A stretch of DNA of 64,000 nucleotides from Oceanobacillus jeddahensis (GCF_000750635.1 NZ_CCDM010000004.1:310001-374000), one strand, 5' to 3'. Positions 17,405-27,219 are shown, counted from the stretch's first letter. Notes: generated by a model not told the origin, from the letters alone. A program made the numbers and translations.

Positions 17405-18118
17405 ATGGAGAACATTTCAATTCTGATCGCTGATGATGAAAAAGAAATTAGGGACTTACTAAAAAAATATTTAGAAAGAGAACAATATCAAGTAGATTTA
17501 GCCGTAAACGGACAAGAAGCGCTTCAATTATTTCATAACAAAACTTATCATCTTGTCATTTTAGATCTGATGATGCCTAAATTGGATGGAGTAGAAGTAT
17601 GTAGGAAACTCAGAACAACGACAACTGTCCCTATCATGATGCTTACCGCGAAAGATCAGGAAGTAGATAAACTTTTAGGTTTAGGAATTGGTGCAGATGA
17701 TTATATTACGAAACCATTCAGTATCCATGAAGTGATCGCCAGAGTCAAAGCTCTGATACGGAGATCTTTTATAAGGGAGAATGAAGATAGTTTCCTTGAA
17801 AAGACATTGATTACCTTTAAAGGGCTGACGATTAACCTTAAAAATTATACATTAACCATTGCCGATAAAGAAATTCCGCTAACAGCTAAAGAATTTGAAC
17901 TTCTTAAATTTTTGGCTTCCCATCCTGAACAAGTTTTTACGAAAACACAATTATTTCATAACGTCTGGGGAAGTAACTACATAGAAGATGATAATACTGT
18001 AATGGTGCATATCCGAAAGCTCAGAAAGAAAATAGAAGCGGATCCCTCTAATCCTAAATTTATTCAAACCGTTTGGGGAATAGGTTATAAATTTGTTGGT
18101 GAATCAAATGAAAATTGA
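17405..18118 (+). CDS. OmpR-family response regulator
   Basis: A 237-aa DNA-binding response regulator. Receiver domain 1-120 with acidic pair D10-D11, phosphoacceptor D54 (LVILDLMMPK) and the conserved Lys in ITKPFS; winged HTH at about 140-232 (PLTAKEFELLKFLASHPEQVFTK start, VMVHIRKLRKKIE recognition region). Its last codons overlap the kinase start, so the two are cotranscribed and act as a pair. Probably regulates the adjacent ABC exporter genes at 19216-20857. Confidence 0.93.
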   Translation: MENISILIADDEKEIRDLLKKYLEREQYQVDLAVNGQEALQLFHNKTYHLVILDLMMPKLDGVEVCRKLRTTTTVPIMMLTAKDQEVDKLLGLGIGADDYITKPFSIHEVIARVKALIRRSFIRENEDSFLEKTLITFKGLTINLKNYTLTIADKEIPLTAKEFELLKFLASHPEQVFTKTQLFHNVWGSNYIEDDNTVMVHIRKLRKKIEADPSNPKFIQTVWGIGYKFVGESNEN

Positions 18119-19139
18119 TAAGGTTATTTTTCTGATTATACTCCAATTTGTCCTCTTGACGTGGATATTTTTAGTAGACATTGGTAACCATCCAGGAGAC
18201 ATATCAAAGTGGGCTTTATATGTTATATTCATTCTCCTATCTACTACTTTTTTTATGTGGAGACTTCGTTATCTTACACAATTAAAACAATTGGATATTG
18301 AGATTAGGCGCGCTATTAACGGAGACGTAAAAACAAGGCTGTTGACTAATCACGATAAGGAATTAAATGAATTTGTTTTTTCTATCAACGAGTTAGTAGA
18401 GCAGCTGGAAAAGGTGCAAGTTCAATCCATCAAATCAGAAAAAGCAAGAAAAGGGATCCTCTCAGGAATTTCTCATGATATCCGCACGCCCCTAACGTCT
18501 ATTATCGGTTATGTTGACGCTCTAAAAGATGATGTCGCTGCTTCAGAAGCAGAAAAGAAAGCATATATTGAAATTATATCTAAAAAAGCAAATGGTCTAA
18601 AACAACTATTAGATGAACTCTTCCATATGGCAAAAATCGATGCAGATGAAATCATATTAAAGGAAGAACAGTTGGATTTTGCGGAAATTACGAGAGAATC
18701 CTTCATTGAATTCCTGCCTGATTTAAAAAAAGAGCATATGGACTTAAAAACGGTTATTCCAGAAGAAAAGTGTATCGTTACAGCAGATCGGCTTAGTCTG
18801 AAACGAATCATAGACAATTTAATTAGAAACGCTTTACATTATGGTAGAGAAGGGAAATTAATAGGTGTAGAACTTACAGAGACCCAAACTGATTATCAAC
18901 TTCTAATATGGGATCAAGGACCTGGAATTGCTGAAGAGGACGTGATCCATGTATTTGAAAAAATGTACCGCGGAGACCAGTCCAGAAACCATCGATATGG
19001 TGGAAGCGGTCTCGGCCTATCTATTGCGAAAGCTTTAGTAGAAAAACATCACGGTAAGATTTGGGTTGAAAGTATCCCATGGGAAAGAACCGTTTTTGGC
19101 TTTTCCATTCCTAAAAACAATTCATCAATTTTTAATTAA
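18108..19139 (+). CDS. Sensor histidine kinase with minimal membrane sensor
   Basis: About 343 aa. Two N-terminal helices (about 5-22 and 33-52) joined by a loop of only about 10 residues, then a HAMP-like linker, the H-box SGISHDIRTPLT, N-box NLIRNALHYG, and G boxes DQGPGI and GGSGLGLSIAK. The absence of an extracellular sensor domain puts it with intramembrane-sensing kinases that often sense cell-envelope antibiotics together with an ABC transporter. Start ATG 18108 overlaps the regulator stop by 11 bp; upstream in-frame TTG/GTG codons lack a better RBS. Confidence 0.9.
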   Translation: MKIDKVIFLIILQFVLLTWIFLVDIGNHPGDISKWALYVIFILLSTTFFMWRLRYLTQLKQLDIEIRRAINGDVKTRLLTNHDKELNEFVFSINELVEQLEKVQVQSIKSEKARKGILSGISHDIRTPLTSIIGYVDALKDDVAASEAEKKAYIEIISKKANGLKQLLDELFHMAKIDADEIILKEEQLDFAEITRESFIEFLPDLKKEHMDLKTVIPEEKCIVTADRLSLKRIIDNLIRNALHYGREGKLIGVELTETQTDYQLLIWDQGPGIAEEDVIHVFEKMYRGDQSRNHRYGGSGLGLSIAKALVEKHHGKIWVESIPWERTVFGFSIPKNNSSIFN

Positions 19140-19215
19140 GAAACAATTAAGAAATCGTTAAGTCCGTTTTAAAATCTACCCTCTATAATGTAACCATAAA
19201 CTTCATTGAAAGCAG

Positions 19216-20145
19216 GTGTTTAAAATAAGTGAAATCATTAAAACCACAAATTTAACCAAAGTTTATGGACAGCAAAAATCGGTAGATCATCTGAATATAA
19301 CGGTCAATCAGGGTGAGATTTACGGTTTTCTCGGTCGAAATGGCGCTGGCAAAACAACGACGATTCGAATGTTGTTAGGGCTGATCAAACCAACTTCCGG
19401 CGACATTGAACTATTTGGTGAGAACCTATTTAAGAATCAAAAAGGAGTTCTAAGAAGAATCGGATCGATGGTGGAAGTCCCGGGATTTTATGAGAATCTT
19501 ACGGCAAGAGAAAACCTTTTAATTAACGCAAAAATCATTGGTGTTCATAAGAAAAATGCAATCGACGAAGCTTTAGAAATTGTTGATTTGCATCATGAAA
19601 CCAAAAAACTTGTCGGCAAATATTCTTTAGGAATGAAGCAGCGATTAGGCATTGCCAGAGCACTGCTTCATTATCCAGAATTGTTAATTTTAGACGAGCC
19701 TACTAACGGTTTAGACCCAATCGGAATTAAGGAAATGCGAAACCTTATTCAATCACTGGCTAAAGAAAGAAATATAACCATTTTTGTCTCCAGTCATATA
19801 TTATCGGAAATGGAACAACTGGCAGACCATATGGGAATTATTCATGAAGGAAAGCTCTTAGAAGAAGTCGCTTTTGAAAGTCTTAGGAAACGAAATCGTA
19901 AATATATAGAGTTTCAAGTTTCAAATGATAATAAAGCAGCTATGCTTTTGGAAAGCCAGTTTGGGATTATGGATTACGAAGTTCATGATAAAGGAAATAT
20001 TCGTGTATATTCACATCTTGGGAACCAAGGCAAGCTTAACAAAGTTTTTGTTGAAAATAATATTGAAGTATTAAAAATAAACATAAGTGAGGACAATCTG
20101 GAAGATTACTTTACAAAGTTAGTCGGAGGTGGAGCAATTGGCTAA
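19216..20145 (+). CDS. ABC exporter ATP-binding protein (BcrA-like)
   Basis: About 306-309 aa. Walker A GRNGAGKTT, signature YSLGMKQR, Walker B LLILDEPTNGLDP, switch His in VSSHI, then the C-terminal domain of the bacitracin/lantibiotic-resistance BcrA group. The start is uncertain: GTG 19216 overlaps the only RBS-like sequence (AGCAGGTG, 19211-19218). The best-spaced codon, which also fits the usual M-S-x-I-I-K start of relatives, is ATA at 19225, suggesting ATG changed to ATA or a rare AUA start. Works with the permease at 20138 and is probably induced by the two-component system upstream. Confidence 0.88.
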   Translation: MFKISEIIKTTNLTKVYGQQKSVDHLNITVNQGEIYGFLGRNGAGKTTTIRMLLGLIKPTSGDIELFGENLFKNQKGVLRRIGSMVEVPGFYENLTARENLLINAKIIGVHKKNAIDEALEIVDLHHETKKLVGKYSLGMKQRLGIARALLHYPELLILDEPTNGLDPIGIKEMRNLIQSLAKERNITIFVSSHILSEMEQLADHMGIIHEGKLLEEVAFESLRKRNRKYIEFQVSNDNKAAMLLESQFGIMDYEVHDKGNIRVYSHLGNQGKLNKVFVENNIEVLKINISEDNLEDYFTKLVGGGAIG

Positions 20146-20857
20146 TTTATTATTCACAGAATTTTTAAAGCTCAAGCGCTCCAGCATGTTTCTTATAAGT
20201 TTACTTGGAGCAGCTGTCGCCCCTTTTGTGGTAGTTATTGCTACATTTATCAACGAACCGTCTACTCCTTTTGGTGATCTTTTTTATAACGTCAATCTGT
20301 ATACGGTTCTTATCATAGGAGTTCCTTTATATGGCGTGGTGACAACATACCTTTTCAACCGGGAATATACGGAAAATACATTGAAAAATTTATTAACAAT
20401 TCCAGTATCACGAATAGGTTTTATTATCAGTAAAACGCTACTATTGTTTATGTGGATTATGATGTTATCGATCATAGCCTGGGCGCTGACGTTATCTTTG
20501 GGATTATTAACACAGTTTGATGGTTTAACTAGCTCCTTATTGCTAGATTCGTTGATACAATTTACTACAGGAGGAATATTATTATTTATCCTTTCCTCCC
20601 CCATTATTCTGGTAACATTGGTAACAAGGAATTATGTACCAACCATTATTTTTACGGTGGTGATCACGCTGGTGAATGTTATGGCAGGGAATTCAGAGCA
20701 TCGAGGGTTATTTCCATGGGCAGCGGCAGGAGATATTTCCAATCATACACTTCCTCCAACTTATCCACCGGAATATTCGTATATTATTATTGCAGCTACG
20801 GCGCTTGTAAGTTTTATTACAATGATTGTTTACTTCAAAAAGGCGGATATTCATTAA
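20138..20857 (+). CDS. ABC-2 exporter permease (BcrB-like)
   Basis: A 239-aa protein with six membrane helices. FLKLKRSSMFLISLLGA at the start is typical of lantibiotic/bacitracin immunity permeases, and FNREYTENTLKNLLTIPVSR is the cytoplasmic coupling loop. TTG 20138 has GGAGG 8 nt upstream, inside the end of the ATPase gene; the in-frame GTG 20129 lies within the RBS. With the ATPase and two-component system it forms a compact antibiotic-sensing and export module. Only one permease is present. Confidence 0.85.
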   Translation: MANLLFTEFLKLKRSSMFLISLLGAAVAPFVVVIATFINEPSTPFGDLFYNVNLYTVLIIGVPLYGVVTTYLFNREYTENTLKNLLTIPVSRIGFIISKTLLLFMWIMMLSIIAWALTLSLGLLTQFDGLTSSLLLDSLIQFTTGGILLFILSSPIILVTLVTRNYVPTIIFTVVITLVNVMAGNSEHRGLFPWAAAGDISNHTLPPTYPPEYSYIIIAATALVSFITMIVYFKKADIH

Positions 20858-20933
20858 TAGTAGTGATTGATTGATCATGATTTTCGAATAACGAATTTAG
20901 AAGTTAACCATTTTTCATCTGTACCATATTAAA

Positions 20934-20982
20934 AAAGGGGAGTATTTTCGCACTCAGCTTCATGACGAAAACCCTCCTCTTT
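20934..20982. terminator. Bidirectional terminator
   Basis: A 17-nt arm at 20934-20950 (AAAGGGGAGTATTTTCG) pairs with 20966-20982 (CGAAAACCCTCCTCTTT) with a few mismatches, between convergent permease and KAS III genes; A-rich and T-rich flanks fit both directions. Confidence 0.7.
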
Positions 20983-20998
20983 CAAATAAATCTTTTAT

Positions 20999-22009
20999 TT
21001 ACAACGGTGCAGGTGTATTTATTTGCTCATCAAAATTTATCTTTAACAGCTGTCCTGCGTGCACTAAACCAGAACCAAATCCGTACATCAGCACCTTGTC
21101 ACCATTTTGGACTTTTCCTTCCCGAATTCCAAGATCCAGTGCCAAAGGAATGGTTGCTGCAGAAGTATTTCCAAATTTTTCAAGACTATAAAGTGTTTTT
21201 TCGATTGGATGTCCTATTTTTTCACAAATCGGTTCGATCAATCTTAAATTGGCACTATGCGGGATAAACCAATCCACTTCGTCCATGCTGGTTTCTGTTT
21301 TCTCTAATAGCTGTCTGATACTATTCGGGACTCTTCTTACTACCCATTTAAAGACTTCTCTTCCATTTTGAACAAGGTATTGTGTATCAATCAGCTCTAC
21401 GTCATTCACCTTGTTGGCTAAGCTCGTCTGGTAGACATGCTGTGCGCCGCTTCCATCACTGCCAACATGAAATCCAATAAAATCTGCAGACTCTTCTTGT
21501 TCTTCTACCAACACTGCACTGGCAGCATCACCGAATAAAATACAGGTGCTTCTATCCGTATAATCCGTTACCTTTGAAAGGGTTTCTGCCCCAATCACAA
21601 GTATCTTTTTATGAAGTCCTGAACGAATTAAACTGTTCGCCATATGCAATCCATATACAAATCCTGCACATGCTGCACCTAAATCAACTGCGCCTGCTTG
21701 CTTGATCTTCAGCCGGTTCTGTATAATGCTCGCAACGGACGGATAAGGAAAATCCGGTGTGCTTGTTGCGACAATAATCATATCGACATCTTCCACTGTT
21801 TTATGATATCTCTGTATTAAATCTTCCACAGCAGCTACACATAGATCACTCGTAAATTCATCAGAACGCGTTATTCGGCGTTCATGAATTCCTGTTCGCT
21901 GAACAATCCACTCATTCGTTGTTTCAACCATTTCTTCCAAATCAAAATTGGTTAATTTTTTCTCTGGTACATAGCTGCCAATTGCAGTCATCCTTGCTCC
22001 TATCATCAA
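20999..22009 (-). CDS. fabH: Beta-ketoacyl-ACP synthase III
   Basis: A 336-aa condensing enzyme that joins acyl-CoA to malonyl-ACP to start fatty acid synthesis. Catalytic triad is visible: Cys114 in LGAACAGFVYG, His in WFIPHSANLR and Asn in KFGNTSAATIP. It is monocistronic, not next to fabF as the primary fabH usually is in Bacillaceae, so it is likely the second isozyme (FabHB/YhfB type). Membrane branched-chain composition control is a plausible role. Start ATG 22009 has AGGAGGG upstream. Confidence 0.92.
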   Translation of the reverse strand: MMIGARMTAIGSYVPEKKLTNFDLEEMVETTNEWIVQRTGIHERRITRSDEFTSDLCVAAVEDLIQRYHKTVEDVDMIIVATSTPDFPYPSVASIIQNRLKIKQAGAVDLGAACAGFVYGLHMANSLIRSGLHKKILVIGAETLSKVTDYTDRSTCILFGDAASAVLVEEQEESADFIGFHVGSDGSGAQHVYQTSLANKVNDVELIDTQYLVQNGREVFKWVVRRVPNSIRQLLEKTETSMDEVDWFIPHSANLRLIEPICEKIGHPIEKTLYSLEKFGNTSAATIPLALDLGIREGKVQNGDKVLMYGFGSGLVHAGQLLKINFDEQINTPAPL

Positions 22010-22150
22010 ATCCCTCCTATATGATTAGAAGTTAGTGTTATTACTTGGTGCTAATTATAGCATAAAAAATAACTGACTGCTTTCGAAAATACATTTGTTT
22101 TGCTCATATTTTAATATTAATTTCATAAAAAATATAACTTCTATAAAAAT

Positions 22151-22370
22151 TTTATTCTGGAGAATCGCCTGTAAAATTTCCGTCTTAACTTAAAAAGTGA
22201 AAATAAATTTATTTAGGCGGGAGATTTACGGATACTAACCCCCTGAATCACTCAGGCTAATTCAATGGAGAAATAAGGGAAACAGAATAAGTTAGCGGCG
22301 TCCCGGTTCCCCGCTCCCTCGGAAACATTTACTCTTTGAAAAATTCTTGCTGAATGAGGTTTCACCTTAT
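22151..22370 (-). mobile_element. Structured repeat, copy E (inverted, diverged)
   Basis: Read on the minus strand this matches the copy A family through most of its length: the TTTAT/ATAAA flank at 22151-22155, GGAGAATCGCC near the end, ATAAATTTATTTAGGCGGGAG, CCCTGAATCACTCAGGCTAATTCA, and TGAATGAGGTTTC near the other end. Many substitutions have broken the stems (for example GTGGGAG is now ATGGAG), so it is an old, decaying copy. It lies in the 565-bp gap upstream of fabH; the remaining sequence 22371-22574 shows nothing else. Confidence 0.65.
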
Positions 22371-22574
22371 CGCTCTTTCAAGTTGCCACTGATAATATGA
22401 CTTTTTCAATTTTGTATTTTGATTAAATAAAGTGAATGCCTGCGTTTAAAAACCCTATCCCATTACTTTCTTTTATCTATTTGCTTATTCTCCTTGTTAA
22501 AATCTTTTTCTAACTACTAAAATCTGTAACCATTTATTATAGTAAAGACCAGAATTTCGAATAATATTTAGAAT

Positions 22575-23879
22575 CTATACATCCTTATAAGCTATATAGT
22601 TATTGTCATTAAAATCTTTATACTCTACTCTTCCTACCTTTCCTGACGATGAATAATGGAATATAAGTTGCTCATTAACCATTTCTGTTAAATAAGTTAT
22701 TTTTAATGCATTATGACTGACTGGCAAAAGTTTAAATTTATATAAAACCCCGTACATTTTAGGAACTGTTAAATAGACTTCACCATTTTTTATAGTGACA
22801 TCTAACATTTTATTCTCATCATTTTCAATAATATACTTCCCGGTAATAAGTTCTGTTTTTGTAAAGTTGATTGGTTGAATAGAAAGGGGCAGAGATACAT
22901 GTTCATCTAAAATTACCTTTGCCATCTCTTGCATTAAATGTGTTACGGGTGTCACGTTCATATTGCTTAGAAAGATTATCGTAATTTGTTCATCTACGAA
23001 TCTGAAAAAATTACTGCAAAAACCACTGATATCTCCAAAATGATGCATACATTTTCTGTCCAGTATTTTCGATACCACCCACCCTGATGCATATGAACCA
23101 AAATTGGGAGTAAACAGTTTTTCCATTAGTTCTTCGCTAAGGAGCTTAGACGATTTTAATGCCTGATCCCAAAGATATAAATCCTCTGTTGTAGAATATA
23201 AACCATAGGCTCCTAATGGAAATGATAAATCTGCGTGTGCTGCATGAATTGGTTTTTCCCAGAATGAATAGCCTGAAGCTAAGCCTGCCACTATTTCTAT
23301 TCCGTCATCACAGCCTGTATTATTCATACCTAAAGGAAGACATATTTTTGCTTGTATGTACTCTGCAAATGACATACCTGAAACTTTCTCTAAAATTGCT
23401 GTCAATAATGTGTATCCCGAGCTTGAATATTCAAATTTTGTCCCTGGCTCGAAGTTTAATTCAAGATGCTTGAATGAATCAATCAATTGATTTAAACTCA
23501 TCGGAAGTCTCATTGTTTTAGACCAAAAATTAGGGGAACTTGTGTAATTGGGTATTCCTGTCGTATTTGTTAAACATTGATAGATAGTAATTTTTTCACC
23601 TCCTGGAAAATCAGGAAGGTACTTCTCTATACAATCATCTATACTCAACTTCCCTTCTTCATGTAATTGAAATATCCCCATGGATGTAAAAGCTTTCGTA
23701 AGTGAGCCGATACGAAATTTAGTTGTAGGTTGATTAAGTACAGAATGCTCCCAATTTGCCATACCAAAACCTTTGTTTATAAGAATATTTCCGTTAGAAG
23801 CTATTAGAATAGAACCATTTAGATACTCATTTTCTTCATACCTTTCTATCCATCTATCTATCCGCTCTTCTACTCTCAT
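22575..23879 (-). CDS. Beta-lactamase-family serine hydrolase
   Basis: A 434-aa protein of the class C beta-lactamase/PBP4*-like family. The nucleophile motif S59-L-T-K62 is in FRIGSLTKAFTS; the Tyr motif is YSSSGYTLL; a His-containing HHFGDISGF segment stands in the KTG position. The C-terminal 100 residues are a beta-rich domain (about 340-434) seen in esterase/peptidase members. No signal peptide, so a cytosolic esterase or peptidase is more likely than a true beta-lactamase. RBS AGGGAG upstream of ATG 23879. Confidence 0.85.
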   Translation of the reverse strand: MRVEERIDRWIERYEENEYLNGSILIASNGNILINKGFGMANWEHSVLNQPTTKFRIGSLTKAFTSMGIFQLHEEGKLSIDDCIEKYLPDFPGGEKITIYQCLTNTTGIPNYTSSPNFWSKTMRLPMSLNQLIDSFKHLELNFEPGTKFEYSSSGYTLLTAILEKVSGMSFAEYIQAKICLPLGMNNTGCDDGIEIVAGLASGYSFWEKPIHAAHADLSFPLGAYGLYSTTEDLYLWDQALKSSKLLSEELMEKLFTPNFGSYASGWVVSKILDRKCMHHFGDISGFCSNFFRFVDEQITIIFLSNMNVTPVTHLMQEMAKVILDEHVSLPLSIQPINFTKTELITGKYIIENDENKMLDVTIKNGEVYLTVPKMYGVLYKFKLLPVSHNALKITYLTEMVNEQLIFHYSSSGKVGRVEYKDFNDNNYIAYKDV

Positions 23880-23912
23880 TTAATTCTCCCTCATTCCTTA
23901 ACCAAATCTAAT

Positions 23913-24848
23913 TTAAAACCGAATTCGCTTCAATCCCACCGTAAACGTTGTGTTTTCAAAGGGCACACTGTCTAACGAAATCGTCCCTTCCATCTGCTCT
24001 ATGAACCGCTTCGTAATCGTTAATCCCAACCCACTTCCCTGATATTGGTTGTTCCTTGAATCTTCCAATGTATACATACGTTCAAAGACACGATCTCTAT
24101 GTAATTCACTAATCCCTTTTCCTTTATCTGTTACCTCCACATACACTGTATTTTCCGTAACACGAATTCGGAACCTTAGCATTTTCCCATCAGCACCATA
24201 TTGAATCGCATTTGAAATTAAATTATGCAGAACACTTTCCAGCGCTTCTTCATTTCCCCAGACATAAACCGCTTCATCGGGTATATCAATGGACACATCG
24301 AATGCTTTATGGATCAGGATTTCGTTATACTCCAATATTATCTTTCTACTTAACTCACATAGCTCTATTCTGGAACAGCTTATTTTTTTATCTCCTGACT
24401 CCAGCTTAACAAGGTCAAAAAAACGGTTGATCAGCACCAGCACCTCTTCTGTTTTTAAATGAATGGTCTGTAAAAATTGCTCTCGCTTGTCTTCTGCTAG
24501 ATTTTTATCATAATGGATCATCTCTGTGTATCCTAAAATAACGGTTAGTGGCGTTTTTAAATCATGTGAAATATTGGATAGCATTTTCCGCATCGAATGT
24601 TCTATATTTTTATAATTTGCAATCGTTTTCTGGTTCTCATCTATAAGACGATTAATTTGTACTAACAAGGATTGGATATACTTATCATCCGTCTGAAGCA
24701 ATATTCTTTCACGAGTCTCTATATCTATAATGGAGCGGAGTTTATCTCTTATATAGATCATTTCTTTTTGCTTATTTCTATGTAACCTAAAAAAATACAC
24801 GTTCACACTTGCGGAAAAGATAAATAAAATTAGCACCAAATAAATCAT
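23913..24848 (-). CDS. Sensor histidine kinase, single membrane helix
   Basis: About 311 aa. One N-terminal helix (IYLVLILFIFSASVNVYFF), coiled linker, H-box LSNISHDLKTPLT, N-box NLISNAIQYG, G boxes DKGKGI and GSGLGLTI. I use ATG 24848, 1 bp after the response-regulator stop, with GGGAG 9 nt upstream; a longer frame to 24917 only overlaps the regulator. Lacks any extracellular loop, so it may read the state of the adjacent ABC exporter. Last gene of the five-gene operon beginning at 28187. Confidence 0.9.
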   Translation of the reverse strand: MIYLVLILFIFSASVNVYFFRLHRNKQKEMIYIRDKLRSIIDIETRERILLQTDDKYIQSLLVQINRLIDENQKTIANYKNIEHSMRKMLSNISHDLKTPLTVILGYTEMIHYDKNLAEDKREQFLQTIHLKTEEVLVLINRFFDLVKLESGDKKISCSRIELCELSRKIILEYNEILIHKAFDVSIDIPDEAVYVWGNEEALESVLHNLISNAIQYGADGKMLRFRIRVTENTVYVEVTDKGKGISELHRDRVFERMYTLEDSRNNQYQGSGLGLTITKRFIEQMEGTISLDSVPFENTTFTVGLKRIRF

Positions 24849-24849
24849 A

Positions 24850-25563
24850 TTACAGCTCTCCCAGCTTATAACCGATTCCCCAAAGTGTTTTGATGTATAC
24901 CGGCTGCGATGGATCATCCTCGATTTTTTCTCTTAACCTTCGCATATGTACATTAATCACATTCTCATCGCCTTGATAAGCATCGTGCCAAATCGCTTGA
25001 TAAAGCTGTGCTTTCGTATAAACACGGGAAGGATGAGTAATAAAGACTTTTAAAATATTGAATTCCTTCGCGGTAAGATTTAATTCTTTTCCTCTCTTTT
25101 TTACTGAAAAATTATCCATATCAATTCGTAATTCTCCCAGCGCAACGATATCATTCTTATTCTTCTCCACTTCTTTAGGTGCACTTGTGTCCATATAATG
25201 CTGCTCTCTTCGCAGCATTGCTTTAATACGGGCGATCAATTCCAGCATGGAAAACGGCTTTGAAATATAATCATCTGCCCCAAATCCAAGCCCAAGCGCT
25301 TTATCGACATCTTCCCCTTTAGCAGACAACATAAGAATAGGAACCATACTTTTAGAGCGAATGGCTTTTAAACATTCAATGCCATCTATTTTCGGAAGCA
25401 TCCAATCTAGCAATATCACATCATAGCTATGCTGGCTCAACTTTTCCAGCGCTTCTTCCCCATCAAAAGCAGCAGTAACTGTAAAACCTTCCTTCGTCAA
25501 ACCTTCATCAATCATATTACTTATAAATGAATCATCTTCCACCACTAATATTTTATGACGCAA
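24850..25563 (-). CDS. OmpR-family response regulator
   Basis: A 237-aa regulator, partner of the kinase at 23913. Receiver: D10-D11, phosphoacceptor D53 (VILLDWMLPK), Lys in ISKPFS. Winged HTH at about 140-235 (NLTAKEFNILKVFITHPSRVYTK; VINVHMRRLREKIE). Similar in length and layout to the regulator at 17405. It lies 101 bp after the lipoprotein gene, so it may have an additional promoter in that gap. Confidence 0.93.
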   Translation of the reverse strand: MRHKILVVEDDSFISNMIDEGLTKEGFTVTAAFDGEEALEKLSQHSYDVILLDWMLPKIDGIECLKAIRSKSMVPILMLSAKGEDVDKALGLGFGADDYISKPFSMLELIARIKAMLRREQHYMDTSAPKEVEKNKNDIVALGELRIDMDNFSVKKRGKELNLTAKEFNILKVFITHPSRVYTKAQLYQAIWHDAYQGDENVINVHMRRLREKIEDDPSQPVYIKTLWGIGYKLGEL

Positions 25564-25664
25564 TCGTAATCCCCTCCTTTAAACCATCAACCGTTTATGT
25601 ATCTGAATCATTGAAAAGAATGAGCTACAGTATACACTGAACTCATTCTTTCCATTTTTATTCG

Positions 25665-26462
25665 TTAATCCGTTATATGAATAACACCTTGATTACTAGT
25701 TAAATCCATCCTATTTTCCCCTTCACCAATCATACCTTTTTTCATTTTTTCAGTATCTTCCTCTGTCTGTAGACCCTCTAAGTTTAAAGTAACATCTGAA
25801 GAATCACTCTCGGCCATCACTGTTAAGGAAATTGGCTTGTTTTTATAAGAAACGCTGATGTCTCCAGCATCTGTATCAATAGATAGACTATTCCCTTCTT
25901 CTATCTCTTTCATAATGACTTCCCCATCATTAGAAGTAATATTTAAATCTTGAAAAGAGCTATCCACCATACTTAACATACCAGCATCCGTACTAAATTC
26001 CCCTGTATCAGCAGTCACATTTTCTATTTTTCCATCCCCTGAACCATTTTGAATCTGGATATCAAGCATAGAGATTTCATTTATTTCTATATTACCACTT
26101 TTATTGATTAATTCCATATCATTTATTGCCGATTCGGGAACATGAATCGTGATCGTACCATTTTTGCCAAACGTAAATCCTCCCATAAAACTACCTTCTG
26201 TTTGACTCTCTTGTTTTACAATTAACGTCGCTTCATCCTGTTGGACAGTAACAGGATCATTATCTTCGTCTTGTTTCCCTTCCATAGAAACAGTTACTTC
26301 ATTGGAATCACTTTTCTTAAATATCACATCCCACGAATCATTGTATACTTTAATCCTTTTCACGTTGTCTGTTGAGTAGGATTGGTCCATTTCAAAATTT
26401 TCACTGCAAGCTGCAGTAAAACATAAACAGATAGTACATATAAACAAAACGATCTTTTTCAT
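25665..26462 (-). CDS. DUF4097-type lipoprotein
   Basis: A 265-aa membrane-anchored lipoprotein with lipobox FTAAC (Cys about 19) and a right-handed parallel-beta-like domain of repeated short strands (GTITIHVPESAINDMELINKSGNIEI..., SIDTDAGDISVSYKN), typical of DUF4097 adhesin-like domains. It sits between the ABC permease and the two-component genes, so it may act as an extracellular sensor or accessory for the exporter/signalling complex whose kinase lacks its own sensor domain. Confidence 0.82.
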   Translation of the reverse strand: MKKIVLFICTICLCFTAACSENFEMDQSYSTDNVKRIKVYNDSWDVIFKKSDSNEVTVSMEGKQDEDNDPVTVQQDEATLIVKQESQTEGSFMGGFTFGKNGTITIHVPESAINDMELINKSGNIEINEISMLDIQIQNGSGDGKIENVTADTGEFSTDAGMLSMVDSSFQDLNITSNDGEVIMKEIEEGNSLSIDTDAGDISVSYKNKPISLTVMAESDSSDVTLNLEGLQTEEDTEKMKKGMIGEGENRMDLTSNQGVIHITD

Positions 26463-26514
26463 CGGTTATCCTCCTTGTAAATTACTTACCTGTAAAAGAT
26501 ACATATTCTCAGAT

Positions 26515-27219
26515 CTACACAACATCTAGTTTGTTAATTTTACGGAAGGACAAATAACCAATAAAAAGGCCAAATAGGCAAAGAATCCCTGGGATAATAA
26601 TAATTTCACTTAAGCTTACTTGACTTCCACCATCCGAAACCGTCGCATTAATGAGCACACCAATGATTACCGCCCAAGTAATCGTTGTAGCAGTTGATTT
26701 CTTTCGCATACCAAAAAACAAGGGAATCAAGCTCACACCTGCTGCCATCAGTGCCTGAATTAATACGGATGGTGCTGTAGCAAGCATTTCTCCTGCTTGA
26801 ACAGGCTCTTCAAATAAAAATAAATGGGGACTAATCCAATAAACGAGTAAATTAATAATCAGTGTTGAAATAATAATACTCAGAAAACAAAATAAAAGTA
26901 CAATTAACAATTTTGCTTGAATCAATTTTTTTCGTTGTAGTGGATACGCAAATAATAATAAAATGGTTTTATTTTTATATTCATCAATAACTAAACGGGA
27001 TAAAACCACTGCAGAAAAAGTGATAAACACCACTTTAATAAATATATTTGCCAAAGACATAAAAGCAGGATAATCAGGAAACATTGGTTCTACCTCATTC
27101 CTGGATCCCCAAGCCATCAGAGCTACGGATATAAAAATAATAAATGTCCAAATCAGTGCTCCTTTGATATATTGCGATATATGGTGTTTTGTAAATTCCA
27201 ATTTCATCAATTTCAACAT
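26515..27219 (-). CDS. ABC-2 exporter permease
   Basis: A 234-aa protein with six membrane helices; the loop VIDEYKNKTILLLFAYPLQRKKLIQAK is the ATPase-coupling loop of BcrB/lantibiotic-type permeases. It follows the ATPase at 27264 by 44 bp. Partner of that ATPase and probably of the lipoprotein downstream. Likely exports or removes a membrane-active antibiotic. Confidence 0.85.
   Translation of the reverse strand: MLKLMKLEFTKHHISQYIKGALIWTFIIFISVALMAWGSRNEVEPMFPDYPAFMSLANIFIKVVFITFSAVVLSRLVIDEYKNKTILLLFAYPLQRKKLIQAKLLIVLLFCFLSIIISTLIINLLVYWISPHLFLFEEPVQAGEMLATAPSVLIQALMAAGVSLIPLFFGMRKKSTATTITWAVIIGVLINATVSDGGSQVSLSEIIIIPGILCLFGLFIGYLSFRKINKLDVV

Noticed and set aside
17405..20857. BceRS-BceAB type bacitracin module
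   Set aside because: The permease is a six-helix ABC-2 protein, not the ten-helix FtsX-type BceB with a large extracellular loop, so the BcrA/lantibiotic-immunity type fits better.
23913..24917. Longer start (24917) for the second histidine kinase
   Set aside because: The extra 23 codons lie inside the response regulator gene; ATG 24848 has a well-placed RBS and begins right at the membrane helix.
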